Of a stretch of DNA of 21,851 nt, positions 7,485-15,311 are shown piece by piece (position 1 is the first letter of the stretch; every line of letters begins with the position of its first letter). This DNA is from an uncultured Collinsella sp. (GTDB lineage Bacteria > Actinomycetota > Coriobacteriia > Coriobacteriales > Coriobacteriaceae). The stretch lies in NCBI GenBank assembly GCA_900550595.1, contig URTB01000004.1, positions 1-21,851 of the forward strand, in the 5' to 3' direction. A program made the position numbers and the translations under genes. Below the pieces are notes generated by a model. It was not told the DNA's origin. It made no database searches and worked only from the letters and a program-made list of their open reading frames with translations.

Positions 7485-9731
7485 TTACTCGGCGTCGTGG
7501 TGACGGCGGGGCTTGCGGCCTCCGTTGTCACCGGGACGGCGCGGACGGTCGCTGCGCTCGGAGCGCTCGCGACGCGGACGCTCACGGCGCTGGAAGTGCT
7601 CGCCGTCGCCCTCGGAGGAACCCTCAGCGCGAGCCGGGGCCTCGGGCTTGTCGAGACGATCAAGCGAGATCTTGCCGCGATCGTCGACCTCGATGACGAC
7701 GACCTTGACCTCGTCGCCCACGTTGAGAACGTCCTCGACCTTCTCCACGCGGCCCTTGGCGACGCGGGAGATGTGCAGCAGGCCGTCCTTGCCAGGCAGC
7801 AGGTTGACGAAGGCGCCGAAGGGCTGGATGGAGACCACGCGACCGGTGTACTCCTCGCCCGGCTCGGGAACCTTGATGATGAGCTTGATGCGCTCGACGG
7901 CCTGGTCGACGGACTCGCCGGTGCCGCCGACAAAGACGGTACCATCCTCCTGGATATCGACCGAGGCGCCGGTCTCGTCCTGGATGCCGCGGATGACCTT
8001 ACCGCCAGAACCGATGACGTCGCGGATCTTGTCGGTCGGAACCTGGATGGAAACGATGCGCGGAGCGGTGCTGCGCGTGGTGTGACGCGGCTCGGGGATC
8101 ACATCGAGCATCTTCTGCAGGATGAAGGCGCGACCCTCCTTGGCCTGCTGCAGGGCGCGGGCCAGGATGTCGAAGGTAAGGCCGGTGGCCTTGTTGTCCA
8201 TCTGCAGGGCGGTGATGCCCTCGGTGGTGCCGGTGACCTTAAAGTCCATGTCGCCCAGGAAGTCCTCGAGACCCTGGATGTCGGACAGGACCACGGTCTT
8301 GCCCTCCTCCTGGATCAGACCCATGGCGATACCGGAGACCGGGCGCTTAATGGGCACGCCGCCGTCCATAAGGGCGAGCGTGGAGCCGCAGGTCGAAGCC
8401 ATCGAAGAGGAGCCGTTGGACTCCATGACCTCGGAAACGACGCGGATGGCGTAGGGGAACTCGTTCTCGTCGGGGAGCACCGGAAGCAGAGCGCGCTCGG
8501 CAAGGTTGCCGTGGCCGATCTCGCGGCGCTTGGGGCTACCCATGCGACCGGTCTCGCCGGTGCAGAACGGCGGGAAGTTGTAGTGGTGCATGTAGCGCTT
8601 GCCCTCGGTGGGCTCGATGGTATCCAGACGCTGACCCTCGTTGAGCATGCCGAGCGACAGGACGGAGAGCACCTGGGTCTGGCCACGCTGGAACAGGCCG
8701 GAGCCGTGAACGAGCGGCAGGTAGTTATCCTTCACCATGATGGGACGGATCTCGTCGGCAGCACGGCCATCGACGCGCTCGCCAGTCTCGACGACCATGG
8801 TGCGCATGGCCTTCTTCTCGAGCTTCTTGAGCGCCACGGGGATCTCGCGCTCCCAAGCGGCCTGCTCCTCCTCGGTAAACTCGGCGCGGATGGACTCCTT
8901 CAGGGCCTCGACCTTGCCGATACGGGAGAGCTTGTCGGCGTCGCGAAGGGCGGCTGCCATCTCGTCGTAGTGGGCAAAGATGCGCTCCTGGACCTCCTCG
9001 ACGGGCTGGTCGAGCGGGTACTCCTTCTTGACGATGGGGCCGTTGACCTGCTCCCACTCGGCGACGAACTCGTCCTGAGCCTGGCAGAAGGCAGCAAGGG
9101 CCTCCTGGCCAAACTTCATGGCGGCGAGCATGTCGTCCTCGGAGATCTCCTCGGCGCCGGCCTCGACCATCGAGATGAAGTCGGCAGAGCCGCCCAGCTC
9201 CAGGTCCAGATCCGAGTTCTCGCGCTCCTCATAGGTGGGGTTGACGATAAACTCACCGGTCTCCACGTTGCGGCCGATGCGCACGCAGGCAAGCGGGCCC
9301 TCGAAGGGCACGCCGCCGAGCGTCATGGCCAGGGAAGCACCCATGACGTTGATGACGTCGAAGGGGTTGACCTGGTCGGCGACGAGCGAGGTGGCGACGA
9401 TGTGCACCTCGTTGCGGAAGCCGTCCGGGAAACTCGGGCGGATCGGACGGTCGATCATGCGCGCGGTGAGCGTGGCCTTCTCGCTGGGACGGCCCTCACG
9501 CTTGAGGTAACCACCCGGGATGCGGCCGGCTGCGTACATCTTCTCGTTGAAGTCGACGGTCAGCGGGAAGAAGTCGTAGTTCTTGCGCTCCTTGGAGACG
9601 ACCACGGTGTCGAGCATCGTGGTGTCGCCCTGCTTGACCAGGCAGGCGCCGGTGGCCTGCTTGGCAAGCTCGCCCGACTCAAAGGTGTAGGTCTTGCCGT
9701 ACAGCTCAAAGGTCTTGGATACGAGTGTCAT
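7485..9731 (-). CDS. pnp: Polyribonucleotide nucleotidyltransferase (PNPase)
   Basis: 748-residue phosphorolytic 3'-5' exoribonuclease. Two RNase PH domains (about 5-145 and 325-545) flank an all-helical linker (about 240-310). Motifs include FFPLTVDFNEKMYAAGRIPGG in the first domain, and GSPKRREIGHG (398-408) plus GDMDFKV (493-499, with a catalytic-type Asp) in the second. A KH domain (about 558-618, GSGG at 574-577) and an S1 domain (about 624-693) follow for RNA binding. The tail from about 695 is disordered, with alternating R and E/D (RRERPRRERSERSDRPRR), longer than the core enzyme needs. ATG 9731 has AAAGGAG five bases upstream. It follows rpsO, the classic order, but has its own leader and a terminator on each side. 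Confidence 0.98.
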   Translation of the reverse strand: MTLVSKTFELYGKTYTFESGELAKQATGACLVKQGDTTMLDTVVVSKERKNYDFFPLTVDFNEKMYAAGRIPGGYLKREGRPSEKATLTARMIDRPIRPSFPDGFRNEVHIVATSLVADQVNPFDVINVMGASLAMTLGGVPFEGPLACVRIGRNVETGEFIVNPTYEERENSDLDLELGGSADFISMVEAGAEEISEDDMLAAMKFGQEALAAFCQAQDEFVAEWEQVNGPIVKKEYPLDQPVEEVQERIFAHYDEMAAALRDADKLSRIGKVEALKESIRAEFTEEEQAAWEREIPVALKKLEKKAMRTMVVETGERVDGRAADEIRPIMVKDNYLPLVHGSGLFQRGQTQVLSVLSLGMLNEGQRLDTIEPTEGKRYMHHYNFPPFCTGETGRMGSPKRREIGHGNLAERALLPVLPDENEFPYAIRVVSEVMESNGSSSMASTCGSTLALMDGGVPIKRPVSGIAMGLIQEEGKTVVLSDIQGLEDFLGDMDFKVTGTTEGITALQMDNKATGLTFDILARALQQAKEGRAFILQKMLDVIPEPRHTTRSTAPRIVSIQVPTDKIRDVIGSGGKVIRGIQDETGASVDIQEDGTVFVGGTGESVDQAVERIKLIIKVPEPGEEYTGRVVSIQPFGAFVNLLPGKDGLLHISRVAKGRVEKVEDVLNVGDEVKVVVIEVDDRGKISLDRLDKPEAPARAEGSSEGDGEHFQRRERPRRERSERSDRPRRPGDNGGRKPRRHHDAE

Positions 9732-9830
9732 TGTTCTCCTTTACCCCACAGGCCCCTTGCCTGCGGGCTTCTCATGTGACGCGGGCCCCCTGCCCCCGCC
9801 ACGCTTCAGAGCGTGATTGTTCACGCCCTT
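9732..9830 (-). promoter_or_regulatory. pnp leader with several hairpins
   Basis: Just before the ribosome binding site, 9745-9753 pairs with 9759-9767 (9 bp with one G-U on the minus strand, loop AAGGG). Further upstream, ACGCT/AGCGT (9801-9814) and GCGTGA/TCACGC (9811-9826) share bases and cannot form together. No clear promoter was found. In Enterobacteria the pnp leader is folded and used for autoregulation; a similar role here is only inferred. Confidence 0.45.
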
Positions 9831-9866
9831 ACACAAAAAGAGCGCCCCGCTGCGCAGGACGCTCTT
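9831..9866 (-). terminator. Intrinsic terminator of rpsO
   Basis: On the minus strand AAGAGCG (9866-9860) pairs with CGCTCTT (9844-9838), with part of the inner loop also pairable. The stem runs into TTTTTGTGT. It begins 15 bases after the rpsO stop, so rpsO transcripts should mostly end before pnp. Confidence 0.88.
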
Positions 9867-9881
9867 AGCATGTACAAATCC

Positions 9882-10160
9882 TTACTGGATGTTGTCGCGG
9901 ATGCCCAGAGCCTTGATGAGCTCACGGTACTCGACGATGTCGTTCTTCTTGATGTAGGAGAGAAGACGACGACGACGGCCGACGAGCATGAGCAGGCCAC
10001 GACGGGTGTGGAAGTCCTTCTGGTGGGACTTCATGTGCTCGGTCAGCTCCTTGATGCGCTCGGACAGGATGGCGACCTGAACCTTGGGGTTGCCGGTGTC
10101 GACCGGGGTGTTACCGAACTGGGCAGTCAGCTCCGCCTTGCGCTCTTTGGAAACAGTCAT
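9882..10160 (-). CDS. rpsO: 30S ribosomal protein S15
   Basis: 92-residue S15, which binds the central domain of 16S rRNA early in 30S assembly. The family signature is plain: VAILSERIKELTEHMKSH, then KDFHTRRGLLMLVGRRRRLL and a YIKKND segment. ATG 10160 has AAAGGTG five bases upstream and gives the family length of about 89 residues plus three. A 138-base leader with a strong palindrome separates it from recO, and a terminator follows directly. Confidence 0.98.
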   Translation of the reverse strand: MTVSKERKAELTAQFGNTPVDTGNPKVQVAILSERIKELTEHMKSHQKDFHTRRGLLMLVGRRRRLLSYIKKNDIVEYRELIKALGIRDNIQ

Positions 10161-10298
10161 TGTTTCACCTTTCGTTTTACGTCGCCCGCGGGCGACTCGA
10201 TTCGCCTCGGACTGGGAAGCCGCCGGTGGAGCGAGCAACCAAGGTCGAGGTACCAACAGGTCGGTATGTTACCACAAGCAGCCCGCGCCCGCGCATCA
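10161..10298 (-). promoter_or_regulatory. rpsO: rpsO leader with alternative hairpins
   Basis: A perfect 16-base palindrome GTCGCCCGCGGGCGAC (10181-10196) stands 9 bases before the AAAGGTG ribosome binding site. On the minus strand another GGCGA (10206-10202) lies upstream and could pair with the TCGCC half (10195-10191), so two exclusive hairpins are possible. S15 represses its own mRNA through leader structures in several phyla; whether this one does is untested. No good promoter was seen. Confidence 0.45.
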
Positions 10299-11048
10299 TC
10301 ACCGACCCAACATGAATTCCATCGCACGGAGGCGCTGATCGGCATGTGTTGCCGCCCAGACATGCGAAAGCCCCAACAAAAAAGCGGCAGTATGGGGATC
10401 GATCCTCTCAGCCAAAAGCGCATCGAAGGTCATGGACATGAGGGCGCGCAGCCATGCGACCTCACCGGTCGATACCAACTCTGCACCCGGAACGCTCGAC
10501 GCGCACGAGCCGCACATGAGCCCGCCGGCCTGGGGCGAAAAATACGACAGCATGGGGTCTCCGCACAGCACGCAGGCCGAAAAATCGGGTCGATAGCCAA
10601 CATGCGACAGCAGCTTAAAGACATATGCCGCCACAAGTAGATCCATATGCGCCGTGTCGAGCCCGCTGCCCACCAGGGCAAGCGCTCGCTGCGTTATGGC
10701 AAAGGTAAACGGGTCCTCGGCGTCCTCGAACGAGCACACACGCGCGACCTCGGCGATCGCGCTCGCGGCGCAGGTCGCCTCGTAATCGGGCGCAGCGCCG
10801 AGCGGCGCCTCCATAAGCTCGGCCTGGGAAACCACGTCAAGCGACCGTCCATGCGCGAGCAGCATATCGACGGTACAGAATAGCTCGCAGCGCGCCGCCA
10901 GGCGCCCACCGGGTTTGCGGGCGCCCTTTGCCACGGCGCGAACCTGCCGACCCCGCTCGTCAAGCATCGTCAGGATCAGGTCCGTCTCTTTGAGCTTCGT
11001 CTTGTCGAGGACGAGCACCTTCGTGCGATATGTCCGGGAGCCAGCCAT
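10299..11048 (-). CDS. recO: DNA repair protein RecO
   Basis: 249-residue RecO, which with RecR loads RecA onto SSB-coated single-stranded DNA. The N-terminal OB fold reads YRTKVLVLDKTKLKETDLIL and KGARKPGGRLAA. The helical domain carries a four-cysteine zinc site, C159xxC162 and C179xxC182, common in Gram-positive RecO. ATG 11048 lies 15 bases after the era stop with AAGGGC upstream. It is the last gene of the phoH-ybeY-dgkA-era-recO run. No terminator is visible after it, so read-through into rpsO is possible. Confidence 0.95.
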   Translation of the reverse strand: MAGSRTYRTKVLVLDKTKLKETDLILTMLDERGRQVRAVAKGARKPGGRLAARCELFCTVDMLLAHGRSLDVVSQAELMEAPLGAAPDYEATCAASAIAEVARVCSFEDAEDPFTFAITQRALALVGSGLDTAHMDLLVAAYVFKLLSHVGYRPDFSACVLCGDPMLSYFSPQAGGLMCGSCASSVPGAELVSTGEVAWLRALMSMTFDALLAERIDPHTAAFLLGLSHVWAATHADQRLRAMEFMLGR

Positions 11049-11063
11049 GCGCGCCGCGCGCCC

Positions 11064-12140
11064 TTAGTCCTCGGCGTTGTAGCCAAAGCGGCGAATCTGA
11101 GCCTCGTCGTCACGCCATCCGGCCTTGACCTTCACGTCGAGCTCCAAAAAGACCTGCGTGCCAAAGATGCGCTCAAGATCGCGACGGGCGTCGATACCGA
11201 TATGCTTGATCATCTCGCCGCCCTTGCCGATGATGATGCCCTTTTGACCCTCGCGCTCGACGTAAATGGTGGCGTGCACGCGCAGCACCTTCTTGGTCTG
11301 CTCGAGCGCATCGCAGATCACGCCAACGGAGTGCGGAATCTCGTCGCGGGTGCGGCGCAAGACCTTCTCGCGCACAAACTCGGCAACGAGCGTCTCGTCG
11401 GAAGCGTCGGTACCCATGTCCTCGGGGAACCAACGCGGACCCTCGGGCAAAAAGCGTGCAACGGTCTCGATAAACGCATCGACGTTGAAGTTCTTGACCG
11501 ACGACGTCACGATCTCATCGTCATATTCCATGAGCTCGTGGGCGGCCTTAAGCTGCTCCATGACCTGTGCGGGGTCGGCCTCATCGGCCTTGGTGAGCAC
11601 CAGGACCTTCTTGGAACGGGCATTTTTGACGCGTTCGGCAACCCAGGCGTCTCCCCTGCCGATCGGCTTGGTGGCATCAATCAAAAACGCGACGACATCG
11701 ACATCGTTCAGCTCGAACAGCGCGCTCTTGTTGAGCTCGGACCCCAGGCCGTCCTTGGGCTTGTGGATACCCGGGGTATCGACAAAGACCAGCTGGTAGC
11801 CGGGACGGTTGACGACGGCACGCATGCGGCGGCGGGTCGTCTGGGCCACCGGCGAGGTGATGGCGACCTTTTTGCCATAGCAGGCGTTGAGCAGCGTGGA
11901 CTTGCCGGCGTTGGGGCGGCCGACCAGCGCCACGAAGCCGCTGCGGAAACCGGGCTCAACGTCGCCAAAGCCCGCGAAGCTGTCGCCCTCGTCGCACAGG
12001 GCGTCGAGTTCCTCGTCGCTCATGCCCTCAAACGGATCGAACTCCTCGACATCCTCATAGGCATCGTTCGCTTCGGCATCCACCGCATCCAGGGACTCGT
12101 CGTCCAGAGTTTCATCGATAGGCTGCATATTGTCGGACAT
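11064..12140 (-). CDS. era: GTPase Era with acidic N-terminal extension
   Basis: 358-residue ribosome-assembly GTPase that binds the 3' end of 16S rRNA. The G domain shows G1 GRPNAGKS (74-81), G3 DTPG (121-124), G4 TKAD (183-186, with T in place of the usual N) and G5 around SSVKN (213-217). The C-terminal KH domain has GKGG at 305-308 and ends KAGWRDDEAQIRRFGY. About 65 residues before the G domain are strongly acidic (D/E-rich) and absent from typical Era of about 300 residues. ATG 12140 is supported by AGAAAGGG about 7 bases upstream. It lies 12 bases after dgkA. Confidence 0.96.
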   Translation of the reverse strand: MSDNMQPIDETLDDESLDAVDAEANDAYEDVEEFDPFEGMSDEELDALCDEGDSFAGFGDVEPGFRSGFVALVGRPNAGKSTLLNACYGKKVAITSPVAQTTRRRMRAVVNRPGYQLVFVDTPGIHKPKDGLGSELNKSALFELNDVDVVAFLIDATKPIGRGDAWVAERVKNARSKKVLVLTKADEADPAQVMEQLKAAHELMEYDDEIVTSSVKNFNVDAFIETVARFLPEGPRWFPEDMGTDASDETLVAEFVREKVLRRTRDEIPHSVGVICDALEQTKKVLRVHATIYVEREGQKGIIIGKGGEMIKHIGIDARRDLERIFGTQVFLELDVKVKAGWRDDEAQIRRFGYNAED

Positions 12141-12152
12141 GGAAATCCCTTT

Positions 12153-12530
12153 CTAAATAAAGTCGAGCGCGTGGGCAAATACCAGCAATCCCACAATCGC
12201 GGCGGTGATGGAAAGTACGTAGACGGAGGCGGCGGCGATATCCTTCGCGCGCTTTGCCAGAGGATGGAGCTCCTGGGTCGCCAGGTCGACGATCGCCTCC
12301 ATGGCGGTGTTGCACAGCTCGCCGTGAATCACCAGGCCACAGCAGATGATAACCGTGGCCCATTCGGCAATATCGAGCCCCACGATGCAGCCGGCAATGA
12401 CGGTGCACACGCCCGCAACGAGCATGACCTTGATATTGCGCTCGGTCTTGACGGCGGTGACGAAGCCCTCCATGGCGTAGGAAAACGACTTTAAGAAGGA
12501 CGGATGGTCCTTGTTCGATCCGGGAATCAT
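12153..12530 (-). CDS. dgkA: Diacylglycerol/undecaprenol kinase DgkA
   Basis: 125-residue integral membrane kinase. In Gram-positive bacteria this family mainly phosphorylates undecaprenol to recycle the cell-wall lipid carrier. Three hydrophobic segments are visible (about 35-53, 56-70, 100-121). The active-site stretch ELCNTAMEAIVDL (71-83) holds the conserved E, N, E and D, followed by KDIAAASV (96-103). ATG 12530 is preceded by AGGAG, which overlaps the ybeY stop (TAGGAG), so translation is probably coupled. The substrate is inferred from family and context. Confidence 0.93.
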   Translation of the reverse strand: MIPGSNKDHPSFLKSFSYAMEGFVTAVKTERNIKVMLVAGVCTVIAGCIVGLDIAEWATVIICCGLVIHGELCNTAMEAIVDLATQELHPLAKRAKDIAAASVYVLSITAAIVGLLVFAHALDFI

Positions 12531-12539
12531 AGACGGCTC

Positions 12540-13049
12540 CTAGTCGTGGGCGTGGTTGGTGATGGGGCCGACGTGGACCAGCTTGGGGTCCTCGCCGCGC
12601 TCGAGCGCCAGATCGCGCAGGATGGCATCCTCGCGGGCCTCCATGGCCTCAGCCTCGTCGTCCTCGATATGGTCATAGCCCAGCAGGTGCAGCATGCCAT
12701 GCACGAGCATCAGGCGACACTCGTCGGCAGGGCTATTGCCAAAGCCGGGGGCCTGACGGGCAATGACCTGCGGAGCCAAGATGATATCGCCGAGCTCGAG
12801 CGTCTCGTCGGCGGGAATATCCTCGTCAAAGGCCGAGTCGCATTCAAACGAGAGGACATCGGTGGTACGGTCGATACCGCGCCACTCGTGGTTGAGCTCG
12901 TGCATCTCGTCCTCATCGACATACGAAAGAGAAATCTCGACTTCACGTTCAACGCCCTCGGCGGCAAGCACGACCTCGCAGATGTGCTCTACCTCCTGCG
13001 CGTCGAGCAGCGTATCGAGCTCGGCATCGTTGCTGATCAATACACTCAA
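12540..13049 (-). CDS. ybeY: Endoribonuclease YbeY (rRNA maturation)
   Basis: 169-residue metal-dependent RNase of the UPF0054 family, involved in 16S rRNA 3'-end maturation and ribosome quality control. The zinc motif HGMLHLLGYDH supplies H117, H121 and H127. Upstream, RTTDVLSFEC is the other family hallmark. The start is TTG 13049, overlapping the phoH stop by four bases (TTGA), with a strong AAAGGAG about 5 bases before it. Era, which also matures 16S rRNA, is two genes downstream. Confidence 0.95.
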   Translation of the reverse strand: MSVLISNDAELDTLLDAQEVEHICEVVLAAEGVEREVEISLSYVDEDEMHELNHEWRGIDRTTDVLSFECDSAFDEDIPADETLELGDIILAPQVIARQAPGFGNSPADECRLMLVHGMLHLLGYDHIEDDEAEAMEAREDAILRDLALERGEDPKLVHVGPITNHAHD

Positions 13050-14029
13050 CGGGACTCCTTTCGGTCGTGCACGCGCTTCTCGCGTACATCATCATAAGCA
13101 TCGTATGCCTCGACGATACGCCCCACCAAGGCATGACGCACCACGTCGGCACGCTCGAGGTGAGAAAATGCGACATCGTCGACACGACCCAAAATCTGCT
13201 CGACGTCGGCAAGACCGCCGCGACCCACCAGGTCGCGCTGACTCAGGTCGCCGGTAATCACAAACTTGGAGTTAAAGCCCAGGCGCGTCAGGAACATCTT
13301 CATCTGCTCGGGCGTGGTATTTTGGGCCTCGTCGAGCACCACGAAGGCATCGCTCAGCGTGCGGCCACGCATGTAGGCAAGCGGGGCGATCTCGATCACG
13401 CCGCGCTCCATAAGCTCATCGGTGCGCTCGCGATCCATCATGTCAAAAAGGGCGTCGTAGAGCGGACGCATGTAAGGATCGATCTTTTCCTCGAGGGTAC
13501 CGGGCAAAAAGCCCAGGTTCTCCCCCGCCTCGACAACCGGACGCGTCAAGATTAGACGGCCCACCTCGTGACGCTTGAGCGCGGCAACGGCGAGCGCCAT
13601 GGCCAGATAGGTCTTACCGGTACCGGCAGGACCCAGGCCAAACGTGATGGTATGCGAGCGGATGGCATCCACATAGCGCTTTTGGCCGAGCGTCTTGGGG
13701 CGAATGACACGGCCGCGATACGAAAGCAGCACATCATCGCGAAGCGACGTAGCCTCGTGCTCACCGTCGCGCAATACGGCCAGGCAGCGAGAGACATCGT
13801 CGGCAGACAGTGTGCGTCCGGCGGCCGCTTCGCGAAAAGCATGCTCGAAAAAACGCGCCACGAGCTCGACCTCGTCCGGGTCACCGCTCACGGCGATACT
13901 GTCGCCACGGGCGACCACATGGGCGCGAACCAAGCTCTCGAGCGCACGAAGGACGCCGTCGCCGGCACCCAAAACGCGCGAGGGATCAATTCCCTCGGGA
14001 ACGGTAAGTCTAATCTTCGAGGCTTCCAT
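13046..14029 (-). CDS. phoH: PhoH-like ATPase
   Basis: 327-residue PhoH family protein, a RecA-fold ATPase often next to ybeY and thought to act in RNA metabolism. Walker A is GPAGTGKT (133-140), Walker B FVVLDEAQN (229-237), with SQRDL at 263-267. The N-terminal part (1-100) contains a KH-like segment. ATG 14029 is chosen because GGGAGG lies 4-5 bases upstream and MEASKIRLTVPEG resembles family starts. This start lies 20 bases inside the end of mtaB. Its exact biochemical function is not settled for the family. Confidence 0.94.
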   Translation of the reverse strand: MEASKIRLTVPEGIDPSRVLGAGDGVLRALESLVRAHVVARGDSIAVSGDPDEVELVARFFEHAFREAAAGRTLSADDVSRCLAVLRDGEHEATSLRDDVLLSYRGRVIRPKTLGQKRYVDAIRSHTITFGLGPAGTGKTYLAMALAVAALKRHEVGRLILTRPVVEAGENLGFLPGTLEEKIDPYMRPLYDALFDMMDRERTDELMERGVIEIAPLAYMRGRTLSDAFVVLDEAQNTTPEQMKMFLTRLGFNSKFVITGDLSQRDLVGRGGLADVEQILGRVDDVAFSHLERADVVRHALVGRIVEAYDAYDDVREKRVHDRKESR

Positions 14030-15302
14030 GAACCTCCCTGCGTGCATGGACCAAGCCGGAATCATCGACTCCGATGATAGCAACATCGAGCAGGCACGGG
14101 GCTGTGAGTCCACGGGTATCGTCAAGACGGGCATGATGGAACGAACCGAGCGTCAGGTTGTCGCCATACTCAAGCACGGCACGCTCGACGGTTCCCACGC
14201 GACGGCGAGCGTCGGCAATGGCGAGTTCCTGCGCCGCGGCCCTCATGCGGCGGCTACGCTCGGCCATAACCTCGGGCGGCACCTGGTCGGGCATATCGGC
14301 AGCAAGGGTACCAGGACGCTTGCTGTAGCGGAACACATGCATACGCGAAAAGCCCACGCGGCGGCACAGAGCCAGCGACTCCTCAAACTCCTCGTCCGTC
14401 TCACCGGGAAAACCGACGATGACATCGCACGAAAGAGACACCTGGGGCAAGTTGGTGCGAATCATGCGCACCGTCTCCTCAAAGGCCTCGGCGCTATAGG
14501 GACGGCCCATGCGATGCAGTGTCCTGGTGCAGCCGGACTGCACGGGCAGGTGCAAAAACGGGGCGATGCGCTTCGGATAGCGCGCCATGACCTTAAGCAG
14601 GGACTCGGAGATATCCATGGGCTCGACCGAGGAAATGCGCACATGCGGAATGGACGTGCGCTCCATGATCGCCTCGAGCAGCTCATCGATCTCGACGTGT
14701 TCATCAGTCGCGCTCTTGCCATCGTAGGCGCCCAGGTTCACACCCGTCAGCACCACCTCGGGCACGCCGGCCTCCTGTGCCTCGCGAACCTGCTCGAGCA
14801 CGGACTCGACCGGCACGGAGCGCTCGGGGCCGCGGGCCTTCCACACAATGCAATAGGTGCAACGATGGTTGCAGCCGTCCTGGATCTTCACGCCCAGACG
14901 CGAGCGACCGAGTGCGTCGACAACCTCGCCGTCGCTGCAGGCGGGAACGTCATCGGACTCAACGCCCAGCACCTCGCAGACGCGTTCGGCGACATCGATC
15001 TTGGACGGCTCGGCGATCACGCGGTCCGAAAGCTCCAGTAGCTCCTCGGGATGCAGATTGACCACGCAGCCGGTCACGACCACATAGGGCTCGTTTGGAT
15101 AGGCCAGCGCATGGCGAACGGCCTTACGGGTCTTGGCCTCGGCCTCGCCCGTAACGGCACAGGTGTTAATGACGATCAGCTCAGCATCCTGAGGCGCCAC
15201 CATCGCAAAGCCCAGGCGCATTAGATCGGCAGTGATACGGTCGGACTCAACCCGGTTGACACGGCAACCGAGGTTGACGACAGAGATATGAGGTGCGAGC
15301 AC
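14010..15302 (-). CDS. mtaB: tRNA t6A methylthiotransferase MtaB
   Basis: 430-residue radical-SAM enzyme that converts t6A37 of tRNA to ms2t6A. UPF0004 cysteines are C13 (LGCRVN), C48 (NTCAV) and C79 (TGC). The radical-SAM cluster is C144, C148 and C151 in DGCNHRCTYCIV. The stretches LTGVNLGAYDG and HLPVQSG with MGRPYS fit MtaB better than MiaB or RimO. The TRAM region is short. The start is GTG 15302, with TAAGGAG (overlapping the dnaJ stop) about 7 bases upstream. Together with rimO at the other end of the window this makes two methylthiotransferase paralogues. Confidence 0.9.
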   Translation of the reverse strand: MLAPHISVVNLGCRVNRVESDRITADLMRLGFAMVAPQDAELIVINTCAVTGEAEAKTRKAVRHALAYPNEPYVVVTGCVVNLHPEELLELSDRVIAEPSKIDVAERVCEVLGVESDDVPACSDGEVVDALGRSRLGVKIQDGCNHRCTYCIVWKARGPERSVPVESVLEQVREAQEAGVPEVVLTGVNLGAYDGKSATDEHVEIDELLEAIMERTSIPHVRISSVEPMDISESLLKVMARYPKRIAPFLHLPVQSGCTRTLHRMGRPYSAEAFEETVRMIRTNLPQVSLSCDVIVGFPGETDEEFEESLALCRRVGFSRMHVFRYSKRPGTLAADMPDQVPPEVMAERSRRMRAAAQELAIADARRRVGTVERAVLEYGDNLTLGSFHHARLDDTRGLTAPCLLDVAIIGVDDSGLVHARREVHGSLED

Positions 15303-15311
15303 GCGGGCTCC

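Noticed and set aside
7476..9779. Plus-strand open frame of 767 codons lying opposite pnp
   Set aside because: It is the antisense shadow of pnp. GC-rich codon bias on the minus strand avoids the triplets that would give stops on the other strand. No family features, no ribosome binding site, low-complexity composition.
9882..10256. Longer S15 start at 10256
   Set aside because: The extra residues match no S15 and overlap the structured leader; ATG 10160 has a well-placed AAAGGTG.
11202..12494. Plus-strand open frame of 430 codons opposite era and dgkA
   Set aside because: Antisense shadow across two identified genes; no domain recognised.
14030..14134. N-terminal extension of phoH
   Set aside because: It would lie wholly inside mtaB in another frame, does not look like PhoH, and the strong GGGAGG favours ATG 14029.
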